From Paenibacillus elgii NBRC 100335 (GTDB lineage Bacteria; Bacillota; Bacilli; Paenibacillales; NBRC-103111): a stretch of DNA of 64,000 nt. The stretch spans positions 82,858 through 146,857 of the forward strand of contig NZ_BIMB01000013.1 in the NCBI RefSeq assembly GCF_004000865.1. Reading direction: 5' to 3'. The position numbers were made by a program, and so were the translations under genes. Shown one piece after another: positions 1-8,791 of this stretch. Every line of letters begins with the position of its first letter. Position 1 is the first letter of the stretch. Under the pieces are notes generated by a model that was not told the DNA's origin, searched no databases, and was given only the letters and a program-made list of their open reading frames with translations.

Positions 1-235
1 GATCGATGGAAATCCACAGCGGAGCCGTCCCCGCCCGCTGCGCCGCCTCCTGCAGCTTCCCGGTCAAAGCCGCGACCTGCGCCGTGCTCTGCACATTGCG
101 CGCGAACAAAATAACGCCGCCGATCCGCCGCCGTTCGATCAGGTCCAAAATATGCTCGTCCGGCTCCAAACTGTGGAAGCCTGCCTGGATAAGCTGTCCG
201 ACCTTTTCCTCCAACGTCATGCCTGCAAGCTCCAT
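1..235 (-). CDS. nagZ: NagZ-type GH3 beta-N-acetylglucosaminidase, N-terminal part
   Basis: The first 78 codons of a glycoside hydrolase family 3 protein, running off the left edge. The translation starts MELAGMTLEEKVGQLIQAGF and continues through RRIGGVILFARN and APLWISID, which are the first strands of the GH3 barrel in NagZ/BglX proteins. Family role: removes terminal GlcNAc from muropeptides or GlcNAc-MurNAc. The start is fixed by a TGATG overlap with the namZ stop, so the two are translationally coupled. No signal peptide or lipobox is present, unlike the secreted B. subtilis enzyme, so a cytoplasmic location is inferred. Catalytic residues lie outside the window. Confidence 0.9.
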   Translation of the reverse strand, partial: MELAGMTLEEKVGQLIQAGFHSLEPDEHILDLIERRRIGGVILFARNVQSTAQVAALTGKLQEAAQRAGTAPLWISID

Positions 236-1410
236 CACGCTTCCCCTCCGTACAACAAATAAGGCCGCCTCGCGTCGTTCCATGCCTTCGCCTGCGCGTC
301 CCATAACGATAAAATCCGGTTCAGCCCCGTCTCCGTATGAATCGAAGTCCGGACCAGATCGCTGCCGGACAAATAGTCGATAAAAGGCTTCCGCCCTTCC
401 TTAAACGGCGGCGTCCATTGGAACTGCGCCGGGTAGAGCACCGCAACCGTATGCAGCAGATGCAGCGCCGTCGCGACGGAACGGTATGCCGCCGGATCGG
501 TCACGAATAACTGCACGCCGCTGCACAGCTCGCCCTGATACTTCGAGAACGTCGGCGTAAAATGAACCGGCTGCGCGTGCACGCCCGACAGTCCCAGACG
601 GTTCACCGCTTCGCCGACCGCGCGTCCGTCCATCCAGGGCGCGCCGAGCAGCTCGAACGGCCGCGTCGTCCCCCGTCCTTCGGACACGTTCGTGCCTTCG
701 AACAGGCAGTTTCCCGCATATACCCGCACCGTGTCCATCGTCGGTATATTGGGCGAAGGCATGATCCATGGCAGCCCCGTCGCGGGATACTCCATGTCCC
801 GCCTCCAGCCGAGCAGCGGCACGACCTGCAAGCTGCACCGCACAGGCATGTGGCTGTTCACGTACTCTGCAAACTCGCCGATGGTCAGCCCCGTGCGGAA
901 CGGCACCACCCACGCGCCGACCATCGATTCGTAACCCGCCTCCAGCATCCCGCCCTCGCTGACGATCCCGCCGAGCGGATTCGGCCGGTCGAGCACGATT
1001 AGCCGTTTTCCGTAGGCCGCGCACGCTTCCATCATGTACACCAGCGTGCTTAAATAGGTGTAAAAGCGCACGCCCAAATCCTGAATGTCGAAAACGACGG
1101 CGTCCACACCGGCCATCATTTCTTCCGTGGGCCGTTTATGGTCCCCATATAAACTAAAGACGGGAATCCCCGTCTTGTCGTCCTTCTCGTCGCCAAAGCG
1201 TACCCCCGCCTGCCGCTCGCCGCGAATGCCGTGCTCGCAAGCGAACAGCGCCGTCAAAGCCGCCGACTTGAACCCGGCGCACCGGTCGATCACGGATTCG
1301 AACCGCCGGTTGATGCCCGTCGGGTTCGTCAGCAGCCCGAAACGCAATCCATGAAGCTCAGATTCCAGCAGCGAAAGACGATCTGCTCCGGTCTGTACCA
1401 TCCTCTCCAT
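235..1410 (-). CDS. namZ: NamZ-like exo-beta-N-acetylmuramidase (DUF1343)
   Basis: A 391-residue DUF1343 protein of full family length. Characteristic stretches are GLLTNPTGI near the start, FACEHGIRGERQAG, VVFDIQDLGVRFYTYLST and IVLDRPNPLGG. NamZ (B. subtilis YbbC) releases terminal MurNAc from peptidoglycan fragments. It begins three bases after the DUF624 stop and overlaps nagZ by one base. The N-terminus is hydrophilic with no signal peptide, and the upstream gene ends too close for a missed one. The enzyme therefore probably acts in the cytoplasm on imported disaccharide. The family is clear; the location is inference. Confidence 0.9.
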   Translation of the reverse strand: MERMVQTGADRLSLLESELHGLRFGLLTNPTGINRRFESVIDRCAGFKSAALTALFACEHGIRGERQAGVRFGDEKDDKTGIPVFSLYGDHKRPTEEMMAGVDAVVFDIQDLGVRFYTYLSTLVYMMEACAAYGKRLIVLDRPNPLGGIVSEGGMLEAGYESMVGAWVVPFRTGLTIGEFAEYVNSHMPVRCSLQVVPLLGWRRDMEYPATGLPWIMPSPNIPTMDTVRVYAGNCLFEGTNVSEGRGTTRPFELLGAPWMDGRAVGEAVNRLGLSGVHAQPVHFTPTFSKYQGELCSGVQLFVTDPAAYRSVATALHLLHTVAVLYPAQFQWTPPFKEGRKPFIDYLSGSDLVRTSIHTETGLNRILSLWDAQAKAWNDARRPYLLYGGEA

Positions 1411-1413
1411 CGT

Positions 1414-2133
1414 TCAGCTCTCCCTGCCTGCAAGATGAAAGTCGCCGGATACGGCGGTCGATTCGTCCGCCCCGCTGCCGGACGGGGATGCCTCCTCATC
1501 CTTCCGCAGCACGTTCGCCGTCACCAGGTTCGCAAAAAATCCGATCATGCCCATATACAAGCAGGCGAAGCCGATAACCGTCACGCCCAGCAGAACGGCA
1601 AAGCACAGCATCTGAAAGCAAGCGCCGATCGTATACATCGGACGGGCGACGAACAGCTTGACGCTGCGGCCCATGGCGCTGAAGATGCCGAGCCGCTCCT
1701 GAACGACCAAAGACAGCGTATAGGTTTGCGATATGAAAAAGAGGGCTACGAAGTAAGTCTGAAACACGGCCAGCGCCAAAGACATCATCCCACTCCGGCT
1801 GCCGTAGTACCACCAGGAGGAAACGAGGATCAGCACAAACAAAGCGCAGACGAGCCCAAAGACGAACGAAGAGCCGTAATGGGCCAACGTTCCTTTGAGC
1901 ATGGTCCGTACGCTCCCCTTCTCCCCTTGCAGGATGCGGTGACACGCGTAGAGCGCACCCGCCGCCAAAGGCACGTTCAGCAGCACCAGCAATAGCAGGG
2001 CCAGCGGCACAGGCAGGAAGAGCAGCACCGGAAACAAAACGAGCGAGCTGACGATGCTGAACAAGGCGACATGTATGATTTCGCGGTACGTTTGCAATCC
2101 GGACCGCACCATGATTTCACTAAGCTTTCGCAT
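1414..2133 (-). CDS. DUF624 (YesL-like) membrane protein
   Basis: A 239-residue membrane protein with about five hydrophobic segments (roughly residues 20-60, 85-110, 120-145, 165-195). It matches the DUF624/YesL family by its N-terminal amphipathic stretch and its layout. The family has no established biochemical role but is commonly encoded beside CUT1 sugar ABC importers, as here. The start is an ATG directly after an AAGGAGG site. It lies downstream of the ABC ATPase gene, separated by the palindromic repeat at 2155-2328, and is followed three bases later by namZ. The C-terminal 25 residues are polar and Ser/Gly rich. Confidence 0.8.
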   Translation of the reverse strand: MRKLSEIMVRSGLQTYREIIHVALFSIVSSLVLFPVLLFLPVPLALLLLVLLNVPLAAGALYACHRILQGEKGSVRTMLKGTLAHYGSSFVFGLVCALFVLILVSSWWYYGSRSGMMSLALAVFQTYFVALFFISQTYTLSLVVQERLGIFSAMGRSVKLFVARPMYTIGACFQMLCFAVLLGVTVIGFACLYMGMIGFFANLVTANVLRKDEEASPSGSGADESTAVSGDFHLAGRES

Positions 2134-2154
2134 CGGACATACCTCCTTTTTCTA

Positions 2155-2328
2155 GAAAAGTCCGGTGAATATGAGCGAAGCAGCCGAAAGCGCTCTGTAG
2201 AAACGAAGTGTTCGCCTTTGTTTCCGGATTTCAACCTTTTAAGGGGTTATATGATCATGAAATCCGGGAACAAGAGCGATCGGAAGAGCGCTTCGGATGC
2301 GCAGCGTTTGCTATTCACCGGGCTTTCC
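2155..2328. repeat. MITE-like near-palindromic element, copy B
   Basis: A 174-bp non-coding element. The outer arms 2155-2171 and 2312-2328 are inverted repeats (15 of 17 match, core CCGGTGAATA). An inner pair at 2218-2233 and 2258-2273 matches 15 of 16. The sequence between them is also partly self-complementary, so the unit could fold as one long hairpin. It matches 50702-50880 in the opposite orientation, sharing for example CTTCCGATCGCTCTTG and ACAAAGGCGA. It sits between two operon genes without touching either. Confidence 0.75.
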
Positions 2329-2342
2329 GGCTTCTTTTACGC

Positions 2343-3455
2343 TTACGCCTCCAGCACGATGCGCTCTTCCGTAGCCGGATCGAAGAAACTCAGCTTGCCT
2401 CCGTCGAAGGCGAACAGCTTCGACTGCCCCACCTGCGCCGCCGTCTCCGGATGGACGCGGGCCGTCACCATCCGCTGGCCGACTCGGAAGTAGACAAGGT
2501 TCTCCGCGCCCAGATTTTCCACGACTTGCACGACGGCATTCAGCCGGTACGCCGATGCGGCCGGCGGCATGAACTCCTCGCCGTATATATGCTCCGGACG
2601 CACGCCCAGAATGATGCTTTTGCCTTCGTACGCCTTCAATCCCCGGACAGCGACATCCGTCAGGGCGAAGGAGGCCCCTTCCACATGCACGTGTCCCCGC
2701 TCGATGCGCGCGTCCATAAAGTTCATGGCCGGCGACCCGATAAATCCGGCGACGAACATATTGCTCGGCCGGTTGTACAGCTCCGTCGGCGACGCAATCT
2801 GCTGAATGCGCCCCTGGTTCATGACGACGATCCGTTCGCCTAGCGTCATCGCTTCGACCTGATCGTGGGTTACGTAGACGATGGTCGCGCCGAGCCGCTT
2901 GTGCAGCTCCGCCAGCTCCACCCGCATCTGAATGCGCAGCTTCGCGTCGAGGTTCGAGAGTGGCTCGTCGAACAGGAACACCTGCGGATCGCGCACGATC
3001 GCGCGTCCGACCGCCACCCGCTGGCGCTGCCCGCCGCTGAGCTCCCGCGGCTTGCGTTCCAGCATGTCGGTCAGCCCCAGAATCGCCGACGCCTCCTTCA
3101 CCTTGCGCTGGATCTCCTCCTTCGGGCGCTTCAGGTTTTTGAGGCCGAAGGACAAGTTTTCTTCAATGGTCATATGCGGGTACAAGGCATAATCCTGAAA
3201 CACCATTGCAATATCGCGGTCCTTTGGGTGCATCTGATTGACGAGGCGGTCTCCGATGTAAATATCGCCGCTTGTCTGCCGCTCCAGCCCCGCGATCATG
3301 CGCAGGGAGGTCGTTTTGCCGCAGCCCGAGGGACCGACGAACACGACGAATTCCCGGTCTTCGATCACAAAATTGGAGCTTTCGACCGCGGTGAAAGTCC
3401 CTTTTTTGTCGTCCACATACTCTTTGCGTATATTTTGAAACACCACGCGTGCCAT
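2343..3455 (-). CDS. Sugar ABC importer ATPase (MsmX/UgpC type)
   Basis: A 370-residue CUT1 ATPase. Walker A GPSGCGKTT is near residue 41, the Q-loop lies in VFQDYALYPHMT, the signature is LSGGQRQR, Walker B is VFLFDEPLSNLDAKLR, and the switch His is in YVTHDQVEA. A C-terminal TOBE-like regulatory domain covers about 240-370. It energises uptake by the two permeases immediately upstream (17-base gap). Many Firmicutes share one MsmX among several importers, so a dedicated ATPase inside the operon is notable. The start follows a GGAGGAAG site. Confidence 0.93.
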   Translation of the reverse strand: MARVVFQNIRKEYVDDKKGTFTAVESSNFVIEDREFVVFVGPSGCGKTTSLRMIAGLERQTSGDIYIGDRLVNQMHPKDRDIAMVFQDYALYPHMTIEENLSFGLKNLKRPKEEIQRKVKEASAILGLTDMLERKPRELSGGQRQRVAVGRAIVRDPQVFLFDEPLSNLDAKLRIQMRVELAELHKRLGATIVYVTHDQVEAMTLGERIVVMNQGRIQQIASPTELYNRPSNMFVAGFIGSPAMNFMDARIERGHVHVEGASFALTDVAVRGLKAYEGKSIILGVRPEHIYGEEFMPPAASAYRLNAVVQVVENLGAENLVYFRVGQRMVTARVHPETAAQVGQSKLFAFDGGKLSFFDPATEERIVLEA

Positions 3456-3472
3456 CGCTTCGCTTCCTCCTT

Positions 3473-4315
3473 CTAGCCTTTCACGGCTCCTATGGTGATC
3501 CCTTGCAGGAAATATTTTTGCAGCGAGAAGAACAGGATGATCATCGGCAGAGCCCCGATGGTCGCGCCCGCCATGATCGCGCCGTAGTCCGTGGACTCGG
3601 CAAATTTGAAGCTGGCGAGACCGACCTGAATCGTCCGCATCTCACTCGAGCGCGTCACGAGGAACGGCCAGAAAAAATCGTTCCAGTTCGCCACGAACGT
3701 GAAGATCGCCAGAACGGCGAGCCCGGGCTTGGCCATCGGCAGGATGATTTTATAAAAAATGCCGAATTCGCTGCAGGCATCGATGCGTGCGGCATGAATA
3801 AGCGATGTCGGTAACGTGGACATATACTGCTTCATGAGAAAAATATTCCCGACGCTGACCAAGGTCGGCACGATCATCGCCGTATACGTATCTGCCAGGT
3901 CGAAAACGTTGATCACCAGCACGTACAGCGGAATCAGCGTGACCTGCGCCGGAATCATCATCGTGCCAAGCAGCACCCAGAAGATCGAATTGCTCCCGGG
4001 AAACTTCAGCTTCGCGAACGCATAGCCTGCCATGGAAGCGAAGAGCAGGTTCGTGACGGTCAGCACCGAAGAGACGAACAGCGAGTTCAACAGCCATTGG
4101 ACGGCGTTATTTTTCGTGAAAAAGCGCTCGTACGGCGCGACGGACCAAATGTCCGGAATCATCTGCGGCCTAAAGACGGCCGAGGCCAGCGAATCTTGGA
4201 ACGAGCCGATAATCATCCAGTACAAGGGGATGACCGTGATGACCGCCCAGAAAGCAAGAATGATCGCTGCAACTCCGATGAAGATTACTTTCGATTGGTT
4301 GCTCAACGCGTTCAC
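3473..4315 (-). CDS. Sugar ABC importer permease (MalG/UgpE-like)
   Basis: A 280-residue inner-membrane permease with about six transmembrane segments. Near residue 195 it carries the EAA-type coupling loop that contacts the ATPase (SLIHAARIDACSEFGIFYKI, a slightly degenerate form with G and P spaced as usual). The pair with the next permease forms the CUT1 translocation pore. The gene starts three bases after the stop of the partner permease. Substrate cannot be read from the permease; the neighbours suggest an amino sugar or a MurNAc-containing disaccharide. Confidence 0.92.
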   Translation of the reverse strand: MNALSNQSKVIFIGVAAIILAFWAVITVIPLYWMIIGSFQDSLASAVFRPQMIPDIWSVAPYERFFTKNNAVQWLLNSLFVSSVLTVTNLLFASMAGYAFAKLKFPGSNSIFWVLLGTMMIPAQVTLIPLYVLVINVFDLADTYTAMIVPTLVSVGNIFLMKQYMSTLPTSLIHAARIDACSEFGIFYKIILPMAKPGLAVLAIFTFVANWNDFFWPFLVTRSSEMRTIQVGLASFKFAESTDYGAIMAGATIGALPMIILFFSLQKYFLQGITIGAVKG

Positions 4316-4318
4316 CCC

Positions 4319-5263
4319 TTAATATTCGATGTCCGATGAGAAATATTTGAATTGAATGATCGAGATGAGAATAATGACGATCGCGAGCACGAACGATTGC
4401 GCGGAGGCCAGGCCGAAATCGTAAAATACGAACGCCGTCTGGTAAATGAGATAGGCAATCGTCGTCGTGGCGAAGTTCGGGCCGCCCTGCGTCATCAGGT
4501 ACACGCTGATGAACACCTGAAACGAGGTGATGACCCCCGTCACCAGCAAGTACAGCGTCGTCGGCTTGAGCAGCGGCCACGTAATTTTCGTGAACTTCGT
4601 CCAGCCGCTCGCATGGTCGATGTCCGCCGCCTCGTACAGCGATTTCGGAATGCCGCCCATCGCCGCAAGGTACAGGATGATGCCGCCCCCGTGCGAGCCG
4701 AGGTACGTCATCAACATCAGCGAAAACAACGCGCTGTTCGATTTGCCGAGCCAGATGACCGGATCGATGCCGAACCAGCCGAGCACCGTGTTCATCGGTC
4801 CCCAAGGGGTCGGATCGAAGATCGCCAGCCAGACGAGCGAGATCGTCACACCCGAGACGACGCCCGGCAAGTACAAGGCCGCTTTAAAAAACGTCTGCCA
4901 CGACTGGCGCATCTGAAAGATGAGAAAAGCGAGCACGAATGTCAAAATAATGTTGACCGGCACCGTGCCGATGGTGAAAATCACGGTATTTTTCATCGAC
5001 TTCCAGAACACTTCGTCCTGAAACATAAACTTGTAGTTATCCAGGCCGACCCAGTCCGTTTTCATGACGGTGTACTTCTGAAAGCTCATCAGAAACGCCG
5101 AGATGACCGGATACAGGGTGAACACCAGAAAGAGCAGCACCGGAACGAGGATAAACAAGTACGACCAGCCGTAATCCCGGATGAACTGCTTGACGGAAGT
5201 GTTCGCCTTCCTCTGCCGGATGGCTGGGCCCGGCACGCCCGGCCCGTTGTGTAAATGGTTCAT
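4319..5263 (-). CDS. Sugar ABC importer permease (MalF/UgpA-like)
   Basis: A 314-residue permease with a short cytoplasmic N-terminus, a first membrane helix at about residues 32-55 and five further segments. The coupling loop SLYEAADIDHASGWTKF is the standard EAA motif. It is the first membrane component of the CUT1 importer and lies about 100 bases downstream of the binding-protein gene. That gap holds an intercistronic hairpin, which probably lowers permease expression relative to the binding protein. Confidence 0.92.
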   Translation of the reverse strand: MNHLHNGPGVPGPAIRQRKANTSVKQFIRDYGWSYLFILVPVLLFLVFTLYPVISAFLMSFQKYTVMKTDWVGLDNYKFMFQDEVFWKSMKNTVIFTIGTVPVNIILTFVLAFLIFQMRQSWQTFFKAALYLPGVVSGVTISLVWLAIFDPTPWGPMNTVLGWFGIDPVIWLGKSNSALFSLMLMTYLGSHGGGIILYLAAMGGIPKSLYEAADIDHASGWTKFTKITWPLLKPTTLYLLVTGVITSFQVFISVYLMTQGGPNFATTTIAYLIYQTAFVFYDFGLASAQSFVLAIVIILISIIQFKYFSSDIEY

Positions 5264-5302
5264 GGCGATCCTCCTTCATCATGCCTATGCCGGCGAGTCC
5301 GA

Positions 5303-5341
5303 AAAAAAAGGCCCCATATGACTCCATACAGGGCACCTTTT
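5303..5341 (-). terminator. Intercistronic hairpin with U-tract after the binding-protein gene
   Basis: Read on the minus strand, AAAGGTGCCC pairs imperfectly with GGGGCCTTT and is followed by eight Ts. It lies between the binding protein and the permeases, the usual place for an attenuator or mRNA-stabilising hairpin in sugar ABC operons. Confidence 0.5.
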
Positions 5342-5360
5342 CGCGCGGCTTGTTGCTGCA

Positions 5361-6737
5361 TTACTGGCCGAACATTTGCTTGCCTTTGGCTTTGAATTCT
5401 TCGGCGATTTTCTCCGGTGTTTTCTCCCCGGCGAACAGCGCCTGAATGGCCGGTTTCTGCACTTGCTCCTGGAACTGCTTCAGCTTCGTCGACTTGTCGA
5501 CGTCCAGATTGCTCTCGACCGATCTCGTGGTGCTCTTCATGAAATTTTGTGCGGCTTCCCAGTTGTACTTCTGGGCTTTGCCTTTGCCTTCGTACATTGT
5601 TGCCTGGGACTTGCGGACGAACGGCAGGTTCAGCTCGTTGGAGGAGTTCCCCGCTTTCGCACCGCTCAGCGCTTCCATCACGAGGAAAGCGTTCTTCGCG
5701 TGCTGCTCGCCCTTGTCGTTCTTCTGCTTGAACATGACGTAGCCTTCACCCATCACGTACGTCTTGCCCGGCGCATTCTCATGATGCGGAACCGGAAGCA
5801 GGACGAATTCGATTTTCTCGCCCTTCACTTTGCCCGCGTCGATATCCTTGTTGCGGTTGGCGATAATCGTATCGTAATAAGGCAGCGCTTTGCTGATGAC
5901 GGCGGCTTTGCTATCGTAGAACATTTGCGTTCTTTGCTGCGGGTTGAGCCCGCCCGTTTCCTTCGGCATCACGCCATCCTTCATCAGACCGTCGATGAAT
6001 TTGAGGGAGTCGAGAATTTTGTCGTCGTTCCAAATGAACTTGCCCTTCTCGTCCAATACGTCGACCAGACCGGCGTTTTGCGCAATCAACTGGCTGAAAT
6101 CGAGGCTGGTGCCGTCCGTCGCGAGACCGTACTGCATCGAGCCGTCAGGCAGCTTCTTCGTCATCTTCTTGGCGATGTCGCTGAATTCGGACCAGGTCCA
6201 GCCCTTCTCCTGAATCTTCTTCCAGTCGACACCCGCTTCTTCCAAAATGCGCTTGTTGCCGCCCCAATTCCATTGTCCCGCGGTCAGCGGCAGCCCGTAT
6301 TGCTTGCCTTGAATTTTGCCCAGATCAAGCATACCCGGCAAGTAATCGTCCTTGATTTCCGGGGTCAGGAACTGGTCGAGCTGGATAGCAAGCCCCGTGT
6401 TGACATAGTGCCCCGACACCGCATGGTAATACAAATCCGGCGGGTCGCCCGCGTTCAGAGCAATGTCGAATTTCTTCGGGCCTTCGGCCCAGGACAGCAC
6501 TTCGTACTCTACTTTAATATGCGGGTACTGCTTGTTGAAATCGGCGATCAGTTCCTTGATGTCCTTCTCGTAATCCCCATGAACCGGGTAGGCCCATACC
6601 CTGACGGTATCGGGCTTCTTGTCGTCTTTTGCGGCTTCGCCGGCCGGGGCGTTGGCTCCCCCCTCTTTTTTGGAGCAGGCGGAAACAAATACGAGACTTA
6701 AAGCTACCGTCATGGCAAGCAGTTTGCTGACCTTCAT
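5361..6737 (-). CDS. Extracellular sugar-binding lipoprotein of ABC importer
   Basis: A 458-residue SBP family 1 protein. The signal peptide ends in the lipobox VSAC (Cys21), so the mature protein is lipid-anchored outside the membrane. Family-like features are VRVWAYPVHGDYEKDIKELI at the mature N-terminus, NAGDPPDLYYH near residue 95 and the C-terminal AEEFKAKGK. It delivers substrate to the permeases encoded downstream. The start follows an AGGGGGAT site and is 16 bases from the murR stop. The ligand is unproven. Context (NagZ, NamZ, MurQ) points to MurNAc or GlcNAc-MurNAc. Confidence 0.9.
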   Translation of the reverse strand: MKVSKLLAMTVALSLVFVSACSKKEGGANAPAGEAAKDDKKPDTVRVWAYPVHGDYEKDIKELIADFNKQYPHIKVEYEVLSWAEGPKKFDIALNAGDPPDLYYHAVSGHYVNTGLAIQLDQFLTPEIKDDYLPGMLDLGKIQGKQYGLPLTAGQWNWGGNKRILEEAGVDWKKIQEKGWTWSEFSDIAKKMTKKLPDGSMQYGLATDGTSLDFSQLIAQNAGLVDVLDEKGKFIWNDDKILDSLKFIDGLMKDGVMPKETGGLNPQQRTQMFYDSKAAVISKALPYYDTIIANRNKDIDAGKVKGEKIEFVLLPVPHHENAPGKTYVMGEGYVMFKQKNDKGEQHAKNAFLVMEALSGAKAGNSSNELNLPFVRKSQATMYEGKGKAQKYNWEAAQNFMKSTTRSVESNLDVDKSTKLKQFQEQVQKPAIQALFAGEKTPEKIAEEFKAKGKQMFGQ

Positions 6738-6753
6738 ACATCCATCCCCCTAG

Positions 6754-7626
6754 TTAGCTTTTATGATTAAGTTTGGCCATGCCGTTCGCAAGTTCCCGGA
6801 TCGCCTGACGGCTCCGGTCGAGGTACATGACGGACTGCTCGTAGTTGTTGCTGGCGACCCCGAGATATAAAATATCGATCACGTTAAGCTGGGTAATCCT
6901 GGACGACATCGCTCCGCTTCGAATCTCGTTCTCCGTCGAGGAGATGCAGAGCGGAATGTCCGTGTACTGGGCGAGCGTTGTGCTGCCGTACTTTGTGATG
7001 CCGATGGTCACGGCACCGTTCTGCTGAGCGGCCTTCAGGGCGGCGATGACTTCCTTTGTTTCACCGGAGTACGAGATGCCGACGGCGACATCCTCCTCGG
7101 TCAAGGTAACTGCCGACGCCAGCTGCACATGCGGATCGGCGAAGCAGAAGCACGTCCGGTTGATGCGCAAAAACTTCTGCTGCGCGTCCTGGCCGATCAG
7201 ATTGGAAGCGCCGATGCCGAAGAAATAAATCCGCTTCGCCTGATGAAGCGCCTCCACCGCCTTGGACACCTGCTCCAAATCGAGAATTTTCACGGTGTCG
7301 TGGATCGCTTGAATATTATTGTTGGAAACGTGCTGCACGATCGTCGCAATCGAATCCTGCGGCCGGATTTCCTGGTAGCCCTGCACGCCCCCCGTTTCCC
7401 GGAGGTCTCCCGCCACCTTCAGCTTCAAATCCTGGTAACCCTTCACGCCCATCGATTTGCACAACCGGATGATAGCGGCCTGACTGGCTCCGCTCGCTTC
7501 GGCCAACTGGGCGACCGACAGCTCGATCATCCGCTCGGGATGCGCGAGCACGTATTCCGCGACCTTTTTCTCCGAAGGATTCAGCCCTTCTAAAATCTCT
7601 CTTAACCGAACCAAACCTCCATGCAT
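6754..7626 (-). CDS. murR: RpiR/MurR-family transcriptional regulator
   Basis: An RpiR protein of about 290 residues. An N-terminal HTH (about 1-75, with SGASQAAIIRLCKSMGVKGY) is followed by a SIS sugar-phosphate domain (about 120-260, with FFGIGASNLIGQDAQQ and GISYSGETKEVI). MurR homologues sense MurNAc-6P, the product the adjacent kinase would make. The ATG at 7626 is preferred because the AGGAGGGG site is nine bases away; a GTG at 7635 sits directly on that site. It heads the minus-strand operon and faces the kinase-murQ operon across a 209-bp AT-rich control region. Confidence 0.85.
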   Translation of the reverse strand: MHGGLVRLREILEGLNPSEKKVAEYVLAHPERMIELSVAQLAEASGASQAAIIRLCKSMGVKGYQDLKLKVAGDLRETGGVQGYQEIRPQDSIATIVQHVSNNNIQAIHDTVKILDLEQVSKAVEALHQAKRIYFFGIGASNLIGQDAQQKFLRINRTCFCFADPHVQLASAVTLTEEDVAVGISYSGETKEVIAALKAAQQNGAVTIGITKYGSTTLAQYTDIPLCISSTENEIRSGAMSSRITQLNVIDILYLGVASNNYEQSVMYLDRSRQAIRELANGMAKLNHKS

Positions 7627-7697
7627 TGCGCTCACCCCCTCCTATATGTAAGATATTATCACATATAAAGTTATTAATTAAAACAAATTCATGTTAT

Positions 7698-7711
7698 TGA
7701 TACCGTTTCCA
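7698..7711. promoter_or_regulatory. Candidate cre (CcpA) site
   Basis: TGATACCGTTTCCA matches the cre consensus at 12 of 14 positions and lies midway between the divergent mur operons. Carbon-catabolite control is inferred. Confidence 0.4.
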
Positions 7712-7779
7712 ATGATCAAACTCATTATATCTCATTTGAAATTTTAAATCAATATTATTTTTATAACGTGAAATTTTGT

Positions 7780-7809
7780 TTTACAAACCAAGCCTCGTTG
7801 TCTTATACT
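7780..7809 (+). promoter_or_regulatory. Sigma-A promoter of the sugar kinase-murQ operon
   Basis: TTTACA and TATACT separated by 18 bp, ending 26 bases before the kinase start. Upstream, TGAAATTTT occurs twice (about 7736 and 7769) and TATATGT/ACATATA arms lie at 7643-7667. All are possible MurR-binding sequences but unproven. Confidence 0.6.
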
Positions 7810-7835
7810 CGAATTATGCAAAGAGGGTGAAAAGG

Positions 7836-8777
7836 ATGGACTATATCGTTGGAATCGACGGCGGCGGAACCAAGACGGAAGCGCTCGTCATCGACACTTC
7901 AGGCAACCGGCTCTTCGGTTGTACGGGCGAATCGACAAATTCGAAGGCGATTGGCTTCGAGCTGGCCTCCCGTCATCTGGAAGCCGTGTTGGACGAAGTG
8001 CTTCAACATGAAGCCTGCGCAAACGGACGCTGTCTTGCCGTCTGCATCGGCATGGCCGGTACCGATACGCCGGAGGAAAAGCAAGCGGTCGAAGCCGTCC
8101 TCCGGGCTTACCAGACCCGAACCGGTACCGCGTTCGAGATTTTCGTGCGCAACGATGCCGAAATCGTCCTGATGGCTTCGCTTCGCCGCGAATACGGCAT
8201 CGCCGTCGTCTCCGGCACCGGCTCGATCGTCTTCGGCTGCACACCGGAAGGCCGGCGCTACCGGGTCGGCGGCTGGGGGCATCTGCTGGGCGATGAAGGA
8301 AGCGGTTACCAAATCGGACTTCACGCGCTGCAAGCCGTGATGCGCAGTCATGATGACATCAGTCCGGCAACGGCCTTAACGGATATGATCCGGCACACGT
8401 ATAGCTTTGACGCAATTACCGAACTGAAAACGTACATCTACGGACCGGACATTCGCAAAAAAGACGTCGCCGCCTTCGCCGAGCTGTGCATCAACGCAAG
8501 CAAGCAAGGGGATGCCGTTGCCGTGCGCATTATTGAAAGCGCGGCTGCGGAGCTAGCCGTCGCCGTGGCAGCCTTGGTCCGCAAGGACGCCTGGTTCTCA
8601 GGTTCGGACCTTGTAACGACGGGCTCGGTGTTCAAGCATTCTCCTTTGTTCGCCGATACGTTCCGGCAGACGATCTCCGAAACGTTCCCCGGGCTGCGCC
8701 TGCACCCGGCTTCCGAGCAGCCCGCTGCTTACGGCGCCGCCTTGCTCGGCTTCGAGCTCTTTCAAAGAATGCGATAA
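7836..8777 (+). CDS. murK: BadF/BadG-family MurNAc/GlcNAc kinase (MurK-like)
   Basis: A 313-residue ASKHA-fold sugar kinase. The phosphate-1 loop IDGGGTKTEA is at residues 6-15, the second phosphate loop VSGTGSIVFG is near 128, and GGWGHLLGDEGSGY is near 143. Family members phosphorylate GlcNAc or MurNAc at C6. The neighbour murQ needs MurNAc-6P and the importer is an ABC type that does not phosphorylate, so this enzyme probably supplies that step. GlcNAc is likely a second substrate. The start is ATG 7836 after AGAGGGTG; an upstream in-frame extension lacks a ribosome site. It ends 14 bases before murQ. Confidence 0.85.
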   Translation: MDYIVGIDGGGTKTEALVIDTSGNRLFGCTGESTNSKAIGFELASRHLEAVLDEVLQHEACANGRCLAVCIGMAGTDTPEEKQAVEAVLRAYQTRTGTAFEIFVRNDAEIVLMASLRREYGIAVVSGTGSIVFGCTPEGRRYRVGGWGHLLGDEGSGYQIGLHALQAVMRSHDDISPATALTDMIRHTYSFDAITELKTYIYGPDIRKKDVAAFAELCINASKQGDAVAVRIIESAAAELAVAVAALVRKDAWFSGSDLVTTGSVFKHSPLFADTFRQTISETFPGLRLHPASEQPAAYGAALLGFELFQRMR

Positions 8778-8791
8778 AAGGAGCAGTCCCT

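Noticed and set aside
5376..6701. A 441-codon plus-strand open frame opposite the binding-protein gene
   Set aside because: Antisense shadow: no recognisable domain and no ribosome site, while the minus-strand lipoprotein is unmistakable.
7776..7835. N-terminal extension of the sugar kinase
   Set aside because: It contains the -35 and -10 boxes, and the conserved MDYIVGIDGGGTKTE start follows a good ribosome site.
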